Both the position numbers and the translations under genes were made by a program. Below the pieces are notes generated by a model, which was not told where the DNA came from, did not search any database, and saw only the letters and a program-made list of their open reading frames with translations. Of a DNA stretch of 64,000 nucleotides, positions 17,902 to 27,013 are shown one piece after another. The stretch's first letter is position 1, and each line of letters starts with the position of its first letter. The DNA is from Puniceicoccaceae bacterium (GTDB taxonomy: Bacteria; Verrucomicrobiota; Verrucomicrobiia; Opitutales; Coraliomargaritaceae). The stretch covers positions 62,001 to 126,000 of the forward strand of contig CACIKF010000002.1 in the NCBI GenBank assembly GCA_902587165.1, read 5' to 3'.

Positions 17902-18459
17902 ATGATATTTCTTGCCCAGATGCCCGCCGCACCACAGATGCCGCCCCTACCAGAAGGGCCATCGCTCGATCGCGTGCGTGGCCCCATTGAGATACCCGCT
18001 TACGAACCTTGGCAAATAATATTAGCACTCGGATTTATTGTTCTTTTTATTGGCCTATTAATTTGGTTAGCCGTACGCAGTCGCCGAAAAGCAACGAAAA
18101 CGACTCCGCCCTACGAGGCTGCCCTAGCAGAGCTGCAAGCCGCCGCTGACTTTAGCACTGAAGACGACGAGCGTTTTGCAATACTAAGTTCCCAAGCCAT
18201 ACGCCGTTATCTCAAAGACGAGTTTGGCCTACGTTCGACAGCTCGCACGAGCGAGGAATTCCTCCTTAGCCTAAAAGGCAATACCCAGTTCGACGAATCT
18301 TTTCAGACAACACTTAGCGAAATACTCGACAGCCTCGACCAGACTAAATTTTCGCAGCAAACAATCAGCATCGAATTACGTATCCATACTATCGATACAT
18401 TAAAAGATCTCATCAATCAAGCGCAGGTCATTAGCCAAAAGGAAGGAACCCACCAATGA
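17902..18459 (+). CDS. DUF4381-like membrane protein of the Bat operon
   Basis: 185 residues starting at the ATG 17902, which is preferred over an earlier in-frame ATG inside DUF58. A proline-rich N-terminus ([13 protein letters not shown]) precedes one membrane segment at about 38-58 ([19 protein letters not shown]), then a cytosolic helical domain with [20 protein letters not shown], typical of DUF4381. Such proteins occur between DUF58 and BatA in many Bat operons. The TGA stop overlaps the ATG of batA (ATGA at 18456), pointing to coupled translation. Confidence 0.8.
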   Translation: MIFLAQMPAAPQMPPLPEGPSLDRVRGPIEIPAYEPWQIILALGFIVLFIGLLIWLAVRSRRKATKTTPPYEAALAELQAAADFSTEDDERFAILSSQAIRRYLKDEFGLRSTARTSEEFLLSLKGNTQFDESFQTTLSEILDSLDQTKFSQQTISIELRIHTIDTLKDLINQAQVISQKEGTHQ

Positions 18460-19493
18460 GTTTCTTTCAGTTCGAGGATCCCGCATTTTTCTTTTTACTC
18501 TTACTCATACCCATCCTAGCGTGGTGGGCAGGCCGTATGGGACCCGAAGCGGCTGTCCGTTTTTCCAGTATAGCTCTCGTTAAGAAGATTAGCCGCAATC
18601 GTCATAGCCGTCCTGGCAAGCTACTCTTCGGCCTGCGCTTGTTCGCGCTCGTCGCGCTCATTACAGCCCTCGCTCGTCCGCAGATTGGTCGGATGAACGA
18701 GGATACCGAGGCCGAAGGTATCGATATCGTCATCACGCTTGACCTCTCAGGATCCATGCGCGCACTCGATCTTTCGACACAAGACGATATCGTCACGCGC
18801 CTCGATGCGGCAAAGCGCGTGGTCGAAAACTTTATCGGTAAGCGCGAATTCGATCGGATCGGACTCGTCGCCTTCGCCGCCAATGCTTACGTTGTCAGCC
18901 CGCTTACACTCAATCACGACTGGCTCAAGCGCAACCTGGAGCGACTCGAACTCGGCGAGATAGATGGCGGTGGTACTGCCATTGGCACAGCCCTCGGAGC
19001 AAGTATCAATCGCTTACGTGAGCATGACGCCCGTAGTCGTATCGTTATTTTACTCACAGACGGCGAGAATAATTCAGGCGCCCTCTCTCCCATTGCCGCC
19101 GCCGAGGTCGCCAAGACTCTTGGAGTCAAAGTCTACACCATCGCCACCGGTAAAAAAGGCCGTGTCCCCATCCCTGCGACTGACCGTAAGGGACGCATCG
19201 TCCGCGACAGTGAAGGTAGGCCCGTTTATCGAGGTCGCAGCGATATGTCGAACTACGACGAAGCTGAATTGACCGAAATCGCCGAACTCACGGGCGGTCG
19301 TTTTTTCAGCGCAACCAAGGACGGCGACCTAGAACGCATCTACGATGAAATCGACCAACTCGAAACCAACAAAATCGAGCTACGGTCTTACGCTACATTC
19401 ACAGAGATGTTCGTCTGGCTAGCAAGCCTAGCGCTACTCTTACTCGCTCTTGAGCAGGTCCTTCGCAACACTCGCTACCGCCGCCTACCATGA
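18456..19493 (+). CDS. batA: BatA-type VWA membrane protein
   Basis: 345 residues. Two N-terminal hydrophobic stretches (10-25, 57-75), a von Willebrand A domain with a complete MIDAS (DLSGSMR, Asp96; a later threonine; LTDGENNSG) and a C-terminal membrane helix (about 318-338). Such BatA proteins are aerotolerance/stress factors in Bacteroides and Leptospira. The start overlaps the previous stop and the end overlaps the next start (ATGA), so it sits tightly in the operon. Confidence 0.9.
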   Translation: MSFFQFEDPAFFFLLLLIPILAWWAGRMGPEAAVRFSSIALVKKISRNRHSRPGKLLFGLRLFALVALITALARPQIGRMNEDTEAEGIDIVITLDLSGSMRALDLSTQDDIVTRLDAAKRVVENFIGKREFDRIGLVAFAANAYVVSPLTLNHDWLKRNLERLELGEIDGGGTAIGTALGASINRLREHDARSRIVILLTDGENNSGALSPIAAAEVAKTLGVKVYTIATGKKGRVPIPATDRKGRIVRDSEGRPVYRGRSDMSNYDEAELTEIAELTGGRFFSATKDGDLERIYDEIDQLETNKIELRSYATFTEMFVWLASLALLLLALEQVLRNTRYRRLP

Positions 19494-21469
19494 GTTTTGA
19501 AGATCCAGTCTGGTTGAGAATTACGCCGATACTAGTCCTACTCTTCGGCGGAGTGCTCGCGTATGGTTTTCGACGGCGCGATGCCTTACTCGGTCGTTTT
19601 GCGGCCAGTCGACTACTCGACCAGTTGACCGAACAAGCCAGCTTCACTCGAGCATGGATCAAGGCAGGCTGTATCTTGCTTGCCGTTCTAGCCATTGGTA
19701 TTGCACACGCGCGTCCACAACTTGGCGTCGAGTGGTCGGAGCGCAAAGCACGCGGCCTGGACATAGTCTTCATCCTTGATAGCTCTAAGAGCATGCTTGC
19801 CACCGATCTGCGACCCACCCGCCTAGATCGTGCAAAGCTTGCCATTATTGATCTTGTCGAGCGCTTAGAGGGTGACCGTATCGGCCTCATCGCCTTTGCG
19901 GGACAAGCCTTTTTACAAACCCCGCCCACCCTCGATTACTCCGCCTTTTACGAGAGTCTCGACGCCATCGACCCCAGCATTATGACGAGCGGCGGCAGCG
20001 ATCTCGGCAACGCGATCGATGAAGCGACCAAGGCATTTCCTTCGCAAAACAACATCAAGGTCGTCGTCTTGCTAACCGACGGCGAAGACCTAAGCGGCAA
20101 CGCCGCCAGCGCTGCCACCAGAGCTCGCGAGGATGGCATCCAAGTTTTCGCGATCGGCATCGGCACGCCCGAGGGCGAATACTTACGCATCCGCAATGAA
20201 GAAGGCATTGAAGAATTCGTCCGAGATTCGAGCGGGCAACCCATACTCAGTAAACTTGATGAGAATACCCTCCAAGCCATCGCTCAGGCAACTGGGGGTA
20301 TCTATAGCCAACTTAGTAGCGATTCCCTCGACCAGCTTTATAATTCTGTCATCGCTAGGCTTCCACGCGAGGAGCGCGAATCAGAATTGCAGGAAATAGG
20401 CATTGAGCGTTTCCAATGGGCGCTCGCTTTCGCTCTAGTCTTTCTTGTATTTGATATATTAATACGCCGACGCAGAAGTACTGGGATCGATGCTAGCATG
20501 CTTATTCTCGCAACGCTAACTCTTAGCCCAACAGATACAATTGCTAAGATTGAATCCAATCCCAATGCCTACAGTAATTACAATGCAGCTTACAGAGCAC
20601 TGGCTCAAGGGGACTACGAAGCCGCTCAAACCGGCTACGAAAACGTACTTTCTTTAACGAATGACCTCAGCTTGCAGCGCGACGCTCTCTACAACCTAGC
20701 CCACGCTACCTACCAACAAGGACACACAAGTTACGAGAGCGGCGACCCACAAGCAGCCCTCGTTCAAGTTGAAAAAGCCGAAGCCCTATTTCAATCCGCC
20801 CAAGAGATCGATACCAGCGACACATCAATTCAAGCAGACATTGAGCAAGTCTCGCGAGTTCGTGAAGCCATCGAAAAATTAATCGAACAACAACAGTCAC
20901 AAGATAGTGAAGGGCAGTCTGGAGAATCAGAAGAGAATCATGATTCATCCGAAGAAGGTGAGGACTCAGAAGATTCACAAGATAGCGAGCAATCTGAAAC
21001 CAGCGAGCAAGGTGAGAACTCTTCCAAAGATCAACAGAACCAAGAAAATGAATCGGGAGAAGAAAGCACCGAGCAATCCAACCAAGACCAGAAAGGCGAA
21101 GAAGGCGATCCGTCCGAGGAATCGGGGGGACAAAAAAATCAAGAGACGACGGACGAAGAAGGCGAAGGCGCTTCAGCCAGCGATCAAGAATCAACTGAAG
21201 ACCCTCTTGACGACATCCCACAGTCCCAACCAGGCGAAGAAAGTGGGGAATCCGGAGATGAAGAAGGCCAACAAGCTGGGACCACCGAAAACACCGAGGG
21301 CGAAAGTAAGCAAGATGATCAGGCTGGCAGTATGAGCAGCGAAGTAATCGAGGGCATGACCGAAGCTGAAGCCGCCGCCCTGCTTGATTCACTTCGCGGC
21401 AAAGAAACCCTCCTGCCCTTTAACAACCAAGCGCGCGGTAAGCGCTCAGGCGACACCCGAGACTGGTAA
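19490..21469 (+). CDS. BatB-BatC fusion: VWA membrane protein with TPR and acidic tail
   Basis: 659 residues. An N-terminal half like BatB: membrane helices at 10-25 and 57-75, VWA domain with MIDAS DSSKSM (Asp97) and [10 protein letters not shown], membrane helix at about 308-326. Then TPR-like helices (about 355-460: [33 protein letters not shown]), as in BatC, and a low-complexity tail at 468-612 almost wholly of S, E, D, Q, G and N. A conserved end [18 protein letters not shown] follows. BatB and BatC, separate in Bacteroides, are fused here; the acidic spacer may act as a charged linker. The VWA domain is intact. Confidence 0.88.
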   Translation: MSFEDPVWLRITPILVLLFGGVLAYGFRRRDALLGRFAASRLLDQLTEQASFTRAWIKAGCILLAVLAIGIAHARPQLGVEWSERKARGLDIVFILDSSKSMLATDLRPTRLDRAKLAIIDLVERLEGDRIGLIAFAGQAFLQTPPTLDYSAFYESLDAIDPSIMTSGGSDLGNAIDEATKAFPSQNNIKVVVLLTDGEDLSGNAASAATRAREDGIQVFAIGIGTPEGEYLRIRNEEGIEEFVRDSSGQPILSKLDENTLQAIAQATGGIYSQLSSDSLDQLYNSVIARLPREERESELQEIGIERFQWALAFALVFLVFDILIRRRRSTGIDASMLILATLTLSPTDTIAKIESNPNAYSNYNAAYRALAQGDYEAAQTGYENVLSLTNDLSLQRDALYNLAHATYQQGHTSYESGDPQAALVQVEKAEALFQSAQEIDTSDTSIQADIEQVSRVREAIEKLIEQQQSQDSEGQSGESEENHDSSEEGEDSEDSQDSEQSETSEQGENSSKDQQNQENESGEESTEQSNQDQKGEEGDPSEESGGQKNQETTDEEGEGASASDQESTEDPLDDIPQSQPGEESGESGDEEGQQAGTTENTEGESKQDDQAGSMSSEVIEGMTEAEAAALLDSLRGKETLLPFNNQARGKRSGDTRDW

Positions 21470-21482
21470 ACAAATTTTATCT

Positions 21483-23297
21483 ATGCACCGATTCAAATTC
21501 ACATTATTACTTCTTCCTTGGCTCTTATCGCTCAGCACGAGCGCTGAGATTAACGTGACTGCAATTTTCAATCCACCCCGCATAGCGCTAGGCGACAAGG
21601 CTCAGTATGTCCTTGAGATCAAAGAGACTAGCACTAGCGAACAGCCAGAAATAGAGCGTGTCACCAGCCTGCCCATCCCGCAATCTGGAGGCCTAGACTT
21701 AACAAACGGTCGCACCGGAACCAGTCAGCAGACCAGTATCATCAACGGCGCGCGAGAATACAGCGTCACGCAACAGCTCATCATTGATGCCGATGCTCCT
21801 CGCATCGGTACCTTTACTCTCCCTACTTACGTTTTTCAATACAAGGGGCAAACGCTCCGCGCTCCCGCTGCCACACTCCAAGTCGTCGAACGCGCGGCCG
21901 ACGCGGGCCCGACCACAGACGAGTTAATCTTCCTAAAAGCCGATACGCCCGATCAGCTCTATATCGGTCAGACAACAACTCTTGAGCTCAAACTCTATAT
22001 AGCACAAAATGTCCGTCTCTCGGGCCTCAATAGCTTCGATCGAAATGCCGATGGCTTCACCATTAGTGAATTACCAGATAGTAGGGAGACTTCCGAGATC
22101 GTCAATGGTCGTAGCTACCGCGTGCTTAACTGGACGCTCACCATAACGCCAATTCAAATAGGCCCACAGGATTTGAATTTTCAATTTACCGTATCTGCAA
22201 GCCTACCTGGGCAAAATAATCGCACCCGCGATCCACTCGGTAGGCGAGGCTTCGGAAGTAGCCTCTTCGACGACTTTTTTGCTCGCTCCGAGCGTTTTAA
22301 CCTAAGCACCGAGCCAGCAACGATCGAAGTCCTCGCGCTCCCAACAGCCGACAAGCCCGCTAGTTTCACTGGTGCGATTGGCGACTTCGCCATGCAAGTC
22401 TACACCGACCGCAATCAGACCCAAGTAGGCGAGCCAATCATGCTTTCGGTCGAAATCTCTGGAAACGGCAACTTTGACCGTATCAATGGCCCCACTATTC
22501 CAGAAACAGCCCACTGGCGCAGTTACGAGCCCGAGTCAAACTTCCAACCGCGTATTGCGGGCAGCATCCTGCTTGGCACTAAACGCTTCGACTATGTAAT
22601 GATACCGAAGCAAGCGGGCACCCTAGAAATTCCAGAGATACGCTTCGCTTACTTCGAACCTGGAACGCAGCGCTACACTCAGCTCAGTTCACCAGCCATT
22701 GAGATTGAAGTCAGTCCTTCAGATCGTCCCGCCACGCCATCTGGACCGAGCACTCAGACTGCGCCACCTCCTAGCACCGCATTACTTCCACTCCAGCAAG
22801 AACTTACCGTAGAGGAAGCTCTCCTCACGCTCGACTACCGCCCACGCTCCATTCACGCGACAAGCCATTCGAACAACCCCCGCTTCTGGTCGATTAACGC
22901 GGCCATAGCCGTCGGCATAGTCACCTATGGCCTCGCGCTCAGGCGCAAGCGTCGACTGAAAGACGATCCTGCTTATGCCGCTCGACAAAGGGCTAAGCAG
23001 GATCTCCGCACGAGCAAAACAGCTGCCCAACAAGCCAAAGTGGCAGAAGACTTTTACGCCCAAGCCCAAAGCGCCATCCGCCTGGCCGTGACCTATCGAT
23101 CGGGCGAAAACCACCGCACAGCAAATATCGACACACTCTGCGAGGTCATGTCAAACACCGGTATCTCTGAGCGAGCAATCTCGCAAACCCGCAGACTCTT
23201 CACCACGGCAGACGCCCTACGCTTCGCAGGCAAGGAATCGAAGAGCGATCTCCCTAAAGCCAAGTCTGAACTAAAAGGGATTTTGAAAGCACTATGA
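21483..23297 (+). CDS. batD: BatD-type exported protein
   Basis: 604 residues from ATG 21483 (the earlier ATG overlaps batB/C and would destroy the signal peptide). Signal peptide MHRFKFTLLLLPWLLSLSTSAEI. Repeated beta domains with GDKAQYVLEIKETS, YIGQTTTLELKLYIAQNVR, the RTRDPLGRRGFGSSLFDDFF segment and GEPIMLSVEISGNGNF, typical of BatD/oxygen-tolerance proteins. One membrane helix near 474-492 (FWSINAAIAVGIVTYGLAL), then a cytosolic helical end. It probably links the VWA proteins to periplasmic partners. Confidence 0.9.
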   Translation: MHRFKFTLLLLPWLLSLSTSAEINVTAIFNPPRIALGDKAQYVLEIKETSTSEQPEIERVTSLPIPQSGGLDLTNGRTGTSQQTSIINGAREYSVTQQLIIDADAPRIGTFTLPTYVFQYKGQTLRAPAATLQVVERAADAGPTTDELIFLKADTPDQLYIGQTTTLELKLYIAQNVRLSGLNSFDRNADGFTISELPDSRETSEIVNGRSYRVLNWTLTITPIQIGPQDLNFQFTVSASLPGQNNRTRDPLGRRGFGSSLFDDFFARSERFNLSTEPATIEVLALPTADKPASFTGAIGDFAMQVYTDRNQTQVGEPIMLSVEISGNGNFDRINGPTIPETAHWRSYEPESNFQPRIAGSILLGTKRFDYVMIPKQAGTLEIPEIRFAYFEPGTQRYTQLSSPAIEIEVSPSDRPATPSGPSTQTAPPPSTALLPLQQELTVEEALLTLDYRPRSIHATSHSNNPRFWSINAAIAVGIVTYGLALRRKRRLKDDPAYAARQRAKQDLRTSKTAAQQAKVAEDFYAQAQSAIRLAVTYRSGENHRTANIDTLCEVMSNTGISERAISQTRRLFTTADALRFAGKESKSDLPKAKSELKGILKAL

Positions 23298-24112
23298 GTT
23301 CCTTAACACAAATAGATCACTTCGCTGGAGTCCCACTTTTAGGCAAAATGGGTTCACGCATCAACTTGCCACAAATGGGAATCCGACGCTTACCTCTACG
23401 ATGCATTCAGCTTTGCCTAATGTTCTTCAGCGCACTACCCTCTCCTATCCAAGCAGACGATTTCCAATCAGGGCTTGATGCGTATCACGAAGCTAAATAT
23501 GCCGAAGCCACCGCAGCCTTCGACCGCAGTCTCGAATCTTCAGAAAACGCAGCGACTCGCCATAACCTAGCACTCAGTCTCTACCAGCAAGGCCAAGCTG
23601 CTGACGCCGTCTGGCAACTTGAACGCGCCTTACGCCTAGCTCCTCTCAACAAAACCTACATTTTCAAACTCGGTGCACTCCGCCAAATACTCGGCCTCTA
23701 CGACACCCCTACTGACTGGTGGCAAAGCGCGGCCAATATTCTAGCAAAAAAGATCTGGATCTGGATTGCATGTATTTGCTTTTGGATCGTGATCGCGGCG
23801 CTTGCACTACCACGCATCGGTGGCTTCCAGCGCCCTATACTTTTAAAGCTTTCTTCAGGCATCGCAACCGTATGCCTCCTCTTAGCACTTACTGCGCTGA
23901 CGATTCAAATTACGCAACAGCCTTCAGGGATCGTCATTTCCAATGAGGCTGTCGACCTCCACCACGCCCCCGCGAGCGCGGCGCCCAAGGCAGGCGTCGC
24001 TCTCCCTGGAGAGCGCGCTTACATAATTGATCAGCACAACGATTTTCTAAAAGTCGAAACTGAGGCTGAGATCACTGGCTGGATTCAAGTGGACGCATTT
24101 CGAAAACTTTAA
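23294..24112 (+). CDS. batE: BatE-type TPR and SH3-like protein
   Basis: 272 residues. Hydrophobic signal-like stretch at about 35-53, TPR helices (FQSGLDAYHEAKYAEATAAFDRSL; ALSLYQQGQAADAVWQLERAL), two membrane helices (about 150-172 and 180-205), and an SH3-like beta region at the end (AVDLHHAPASAAPKAGVALPGERAYI ... GWIQVDAF). This layout matches BatE. Its ATG overlaps the batD stop. It is the last gene of the operon; aguA converges with a 4-base gap and no terminator hairpin was seen. Confidence 0.87.
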   Translation: MSSLTQIDHFAGVPLLGKMGSRINLPQMGIRRLPLRCIQLCLMFFSALPSPIQADDFQSGLDAYHEAKYAEATAAFDRSLESSENAATRHNLALSLYQQGQAADAVWQLERALRLAPLNKTYIFKLGALRQILGLYDTPTDWWQSAANILAKKIWIWIACICFWIVIAALALPRIGGFQRPILLKLSSGIATVCLLLALTALTIQITQQPSGIVISNEAVDLHHAPASAAPKAGVALPGERAYIIDQHNDFLKVETEAEITGWIQVDAFRKL

Positions 24113-24116
24113 GAAT

Positions 24117-25163
24117 CTATAAAACCGCTGGCTGCTGCTGACTCATGCAATGGAGGGCGCCACCCTCTTTGATAATGTCGCTACAATCAACTGCGACAAT
24201 CTCCCGGTCGGGAAAACAGTCGCCAATTATTTCTAGTGCGGTCGCATCGTTTTTTGGCTGACCGTAGGTGGGGACGAGGACGGCTCCATTGAGCACGACA
24301 AAGTTTAGATAGCTAGCGGCTAGGAGTTTACCTTGGTGGGTGATAGGATCGGGCAGCGGGAGTTTCGCTAAGTCGAAGGGCTTGCCCTGCGGTGTTCGAA
24401 AATCTTGTAAGCAGCGAGTGTTCTCAGCGAGTGCACAGTAATTGTTATCTTCTGTATCGTTGGCATCAGCGATGAGAATGCCATCGGCTTTGAAAAATCG
24501 GGCAAGGTTATCGATATGACCGTCAGTATCGTCGCCGACGAGGCCGTTGCGAAGCCAAAGTATCGCATCCGCCCCAAGACCGCAGCTGAGCTGTTGTTCA
24601 ATCTTGGCTAGCGTGGTGTCGCCGTTACGCGTGGGATTAAGCAAGACGACTTCGGTAGTTAGTATGTAACCAGCGCCGTTACTCTCAACAGCGCCACCTT
24701 CGAGAACTTGGTCAAATTCGTAATGGCAAAGGCCAAGCTGCTCCGCAATCCATGCGGTGGCACGATCGTCTTTTTGCTGTTCGGGGAATTTGTTACCCCA
24801 GGCATTGTAGCGCCAGTCCGTAATACAGAGTTCTTGCTCATGATCATGGATAAGAAAGAGTGGACCATAATCGCGTATCCAAACATCATCGGTTTGGTAA
24901 TCGTAGAGTTCGACTGCTGAGTCGTCGCCATGACTAGCCATAAACTTGCGAAGAATGGGTTGCTCTTCGGCTGCACAGAGCACACGCACGAATTGGTAGC
25001 GGGCGGCGAGCACATAAAGCGCTGCGACTTGCTTACGAACGCGATCAAAGCACTCTGGCCAAAGAGTCCGACGAACAGGCCAAGCGAACCATATTGCCTC
25101 TTGCTGCTCCCACTCGGCGGGGAAGCGGTAACCGAGTTCTTTAGGTGTTTTGAATGCCGCCAT
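24117..25163 (-). CDS. aguA: Agmatine deiminase
   Basis: 348 residues, peptidyl-arginine-deiminase (PAD_porph) family, agmatine deiminase branch: the N-terminal RFPAEWEQQEAIWFAWP, VWIRDYGPLFL, DWRYNAWGNKFPEQQKDD, LEGGAVESNGAGYILTTE, WLRNGLVGDDTDGHIDNLARF and the C-terminal EGGALHCMSQQ with the catalytic Cys. It converts agmatine to N-carbamoylputrescine, the substrate of AguB at 7967-8851. No arginine decarboxylase is in the window. It is followed by nothing on its strand and lies 22 bases downstream of folP. Confidence 0.95.
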   Translation of the reverse strand: MAAFKTPKELGYRFPAEWEQQEAIWFAWPVRRTLWPECFDRVRKQVAALYVLAARYQFVRVLCAAEEQPILRKFMASHGDDSAVELYDYQTDDVWIRDYGPLFLIHDHEQELCITDWRYNAWGNKFPEQQKDDRATAWIAEQLGLCHYEFDQVLEGGAVESNGAGYILTTEVVLLNPTRNGDTTLAKIEQQLSCGLGADAILWLRNGLVGDDTDGHIDNLARFFKADGILIADANDTEDNNYCALAENTRCLQDFRTPQGKPFDLAKLPLPDPITHQGKLLAASYLNFVVLNGAVLVPTYGQPKNDATALEIIGDCFPDREIVAVDCSDIIKEGGALHCMSQQQPAVL

Positions 25164-25185
25164 AAGTCAAAGGATGATCGACTTA

Positions 25186-26007
25186 CTAAAATCTGACACA
25201 GCAATCCATAACATCCGCGCACTCGCGGTTTTCGCGGACATCGTGGACGCGAATAAAATCAACCCCCGATTGAATGCCGAGAGCAGTCGTGGCGAGTGTG
25301 CCATTGAGACGTGCTTTCGGGTCTTTCAAATTAAGCAATTTGGCTATCATAGACTTGCGTGAGGCACCCAAGAGTATCGGGTAACCTAAGGCAATCAATT
25401 CGGGCAAGCGGCGCATGATTGTCCAGTTCTCTTCGTAGGTTTTGCCAAAGCCTAAACCGGGATCTAATATGATGGCATCATCGCGCACACCAGCAGCTTT
25501 AACGAGATCGACTGAACGCTGTAGGAAAGTTTGTATCGCCACCATCACATCGCCGATACCCGCTTCTTCGGCGGAGCGGTTGTGCATTAAAATACAAGCT
25601 CCGCCGCTAGCCATCACCTCGGCCATACGGGGGTCGCGCTGCGCACCCCAGACATCATTGACTATATCGGCACCAGCGGCGAGCGCGGCCTCGGCCACTT
25701 GAGCCTTTGATGTGTCGATGGAAATGATTGCATCGGTGTGCGGGCGAACTTGTTGAATAAAAGGTATCACACGAGCGATTTCTTCGGTGGGTGAAATGGG
25801 GACGTGCCCGGGGCGGGTCGATTCGCCACCGATATCGATAATCTCAGCACCCGCGTTAACCATGAAGTGAAAGTGCAAGCTGGCCGCATCGAAATCAACG
25901 AAATCGCCACCGTCTGAGAAAGAGTCGGGCGTGAGATTTAGAATGCCGACGAGGTGCGTGCGTTTCCCAAGCATTAGCTCGCGACGAGTAGTGTGGTAGA
26001 TGCTCAT
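25186..26007 (-). CDS. folP: Dihydropteroate synthase
   Basis: 273 residues, normal length. GILNLTPDSFSDGG near residues 23-36, GAEIIDIGGESTRPGH at 53-68, ISIDTSKAQVAEAAL and the C-terminal VDFIRVHDVRENREC are all pterin- and pABA-site motifs of DHPS. It condenses hydroxymethyl-dihydropterin pyrophosphate with pABA in folate synthesis. Immediately upstream of aguA on the same strand (22 bases), so probably co-transcribed although functionally unrelated. Divergent from the hisN-like gene across 187 bases. Confidence 0.96.
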   Translation of the reverse strand: MSIYHTTRRELMLGKRTHLVGILNLTPDSFSDGGDFVDFDAASLHFHFMVNAGAEIIDIGGESTRPGHVPISPTEEIARVIPFIQQVRPHTDAIISIDTSKAQVAEAALAAGADIVNDVWGAQRDPRMAEVMASGGACILMHNRSAEEAGIGDVMVAIQTFLQRSVDLVKAAGVRDDAIILDPGLGFGKTYEENWTIMRRLPELIALGYPILLGASRKSMIAKLLNLKDPKARLNGTLATTALGIQSGVDFIRVHDVRENRECADVMDCCVRF

Positions 26008-26194
26008 ATTAGCCTATCCAATAATAATACTTAGCGAAAAAGACAATTAGTTATGCAAGCGCATGGAAACCAAAATTTAGCCATTATTATTCAAATAGCC
26101 CAGATCAAATACTGCCATCGATGACTCTGCTGTTGCCTCTCGTCTAAGGACTCCCCAATTTCACATTTTAAACAAGATATATCAGCAAATTAAA

Positions 26195-26980
26195 ATGTCA
26201 GAACTCACTCGCGCACAAAAAGACGAATTTATCAAATTCATCGCATATCTCTGCGATGAAGCGTCCAAAGAGATACTGCCTCACTACGGCCCTGACATAG
26301 AGATCGAGCGGAAATCTGACGCCACCCCCGTCACTCTAGCGGATCAAAATGCGGAGAAACGCATCCGTGAGATCCTCGCCGAGTATTACCCCGAGCATGG
26401 TATCATCGGTGAAGAATACGGCCGCGAGCGAGACGATGCCGACTTTGTTTGGGTGCTCGATCCGGTCGATGGCACGAAGTCTTTCATTTCTGGAGTACCA
26501 CTCTTTGCTACCTTGATTGCACTCATGCATAAAGGTCGCCCCGTAATCGGAGCGATCAACCAACCAATACTCGAGCAGATGGTGATCGGTGATTGCGAGA
26601 CGACGACCCTAAACGGCAAACCTGTGTTTGGGCGCGATGCCTGCCCGCTCAGCGAAGCGACACTCAGTACGACGGATCCGATCCGTAAAACATTGTGGCA
26701 AAACGAGGCTGATTGGACGGCGCTCCCACCGAAGACCGCTCTCTACCGTTCTTGGGGCGATGCAGGTGGCTACATTCTACTCTGCTCGGGCTTTATCGAT
26801 ATCATGTGTGATCCTATGATGGAGATCTGGGACTGCGCGGCCATCCTACCCTGCCTTGAAGGTGCGGGCTTTACAGTGACCGGCTGGAATGGAGGCGACG
26901 CCTTTGAAGAGCGTTCCATTATCGCTGCCAAAGCACCGCTCCACGGCGAAGTCATGGCGACCCTCTATCCCGGCAAGTAA
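26195..26980 (+). CDS. hisN: Inositol-monophosphatase-family enzyme, probably histidinol-phosphatase
   Basis: 261 residues. Li-sensitive phosphatase motifs: metal-binding IIGEEYGRE, VLDPVDGTKSFISGVPLFATLIAL, and WDCAAILPCLEGAGFTVTGW. The DGTKSFISGVP pattern (rather than DGTTNF) and the KSDATPVTLAD start are typical of HisN-type histidinol-phosphate phosphatases. hisG in the same window supports a role in histidine synthesis, but other small phosphomonoesters are possible. Confidence 0.8.
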   Translation: MSELTRAQKDEFIKFIAYLCDEASKEILPHYGPDIEIERKSDATPVTLADQNAEKRIREILAEYYPEHGIIGEEYGRERDDADFVWVLDPVDGTKSFISGVPLFATLIALMHKGRPVIGAINQPILEQMVIGDCETTTLNGKPVFGRDACPLSEATLSTTDPIRKTLWQNEADWTALPPKTALYRSWGDAGGYILLCSGFIDIMCDPMMEIWDCAAILPCLEGAGFTVTGWNGGDAFEERSIIAAKAPLHGEVMATLYPGK

Positions 26981-27013
26981 CCGGCCTTGAAATAGATTGT
27001 AGCTTCACACGCC

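Noticed and set aside
20706-21392. 228-residue minus-strand frame
   Set aside because: Mirror of the acidic S/E/Q-rich tail of batB/C; low-complexity codons leave the opposite strand open. Leucine/arginine-rich with no motif.
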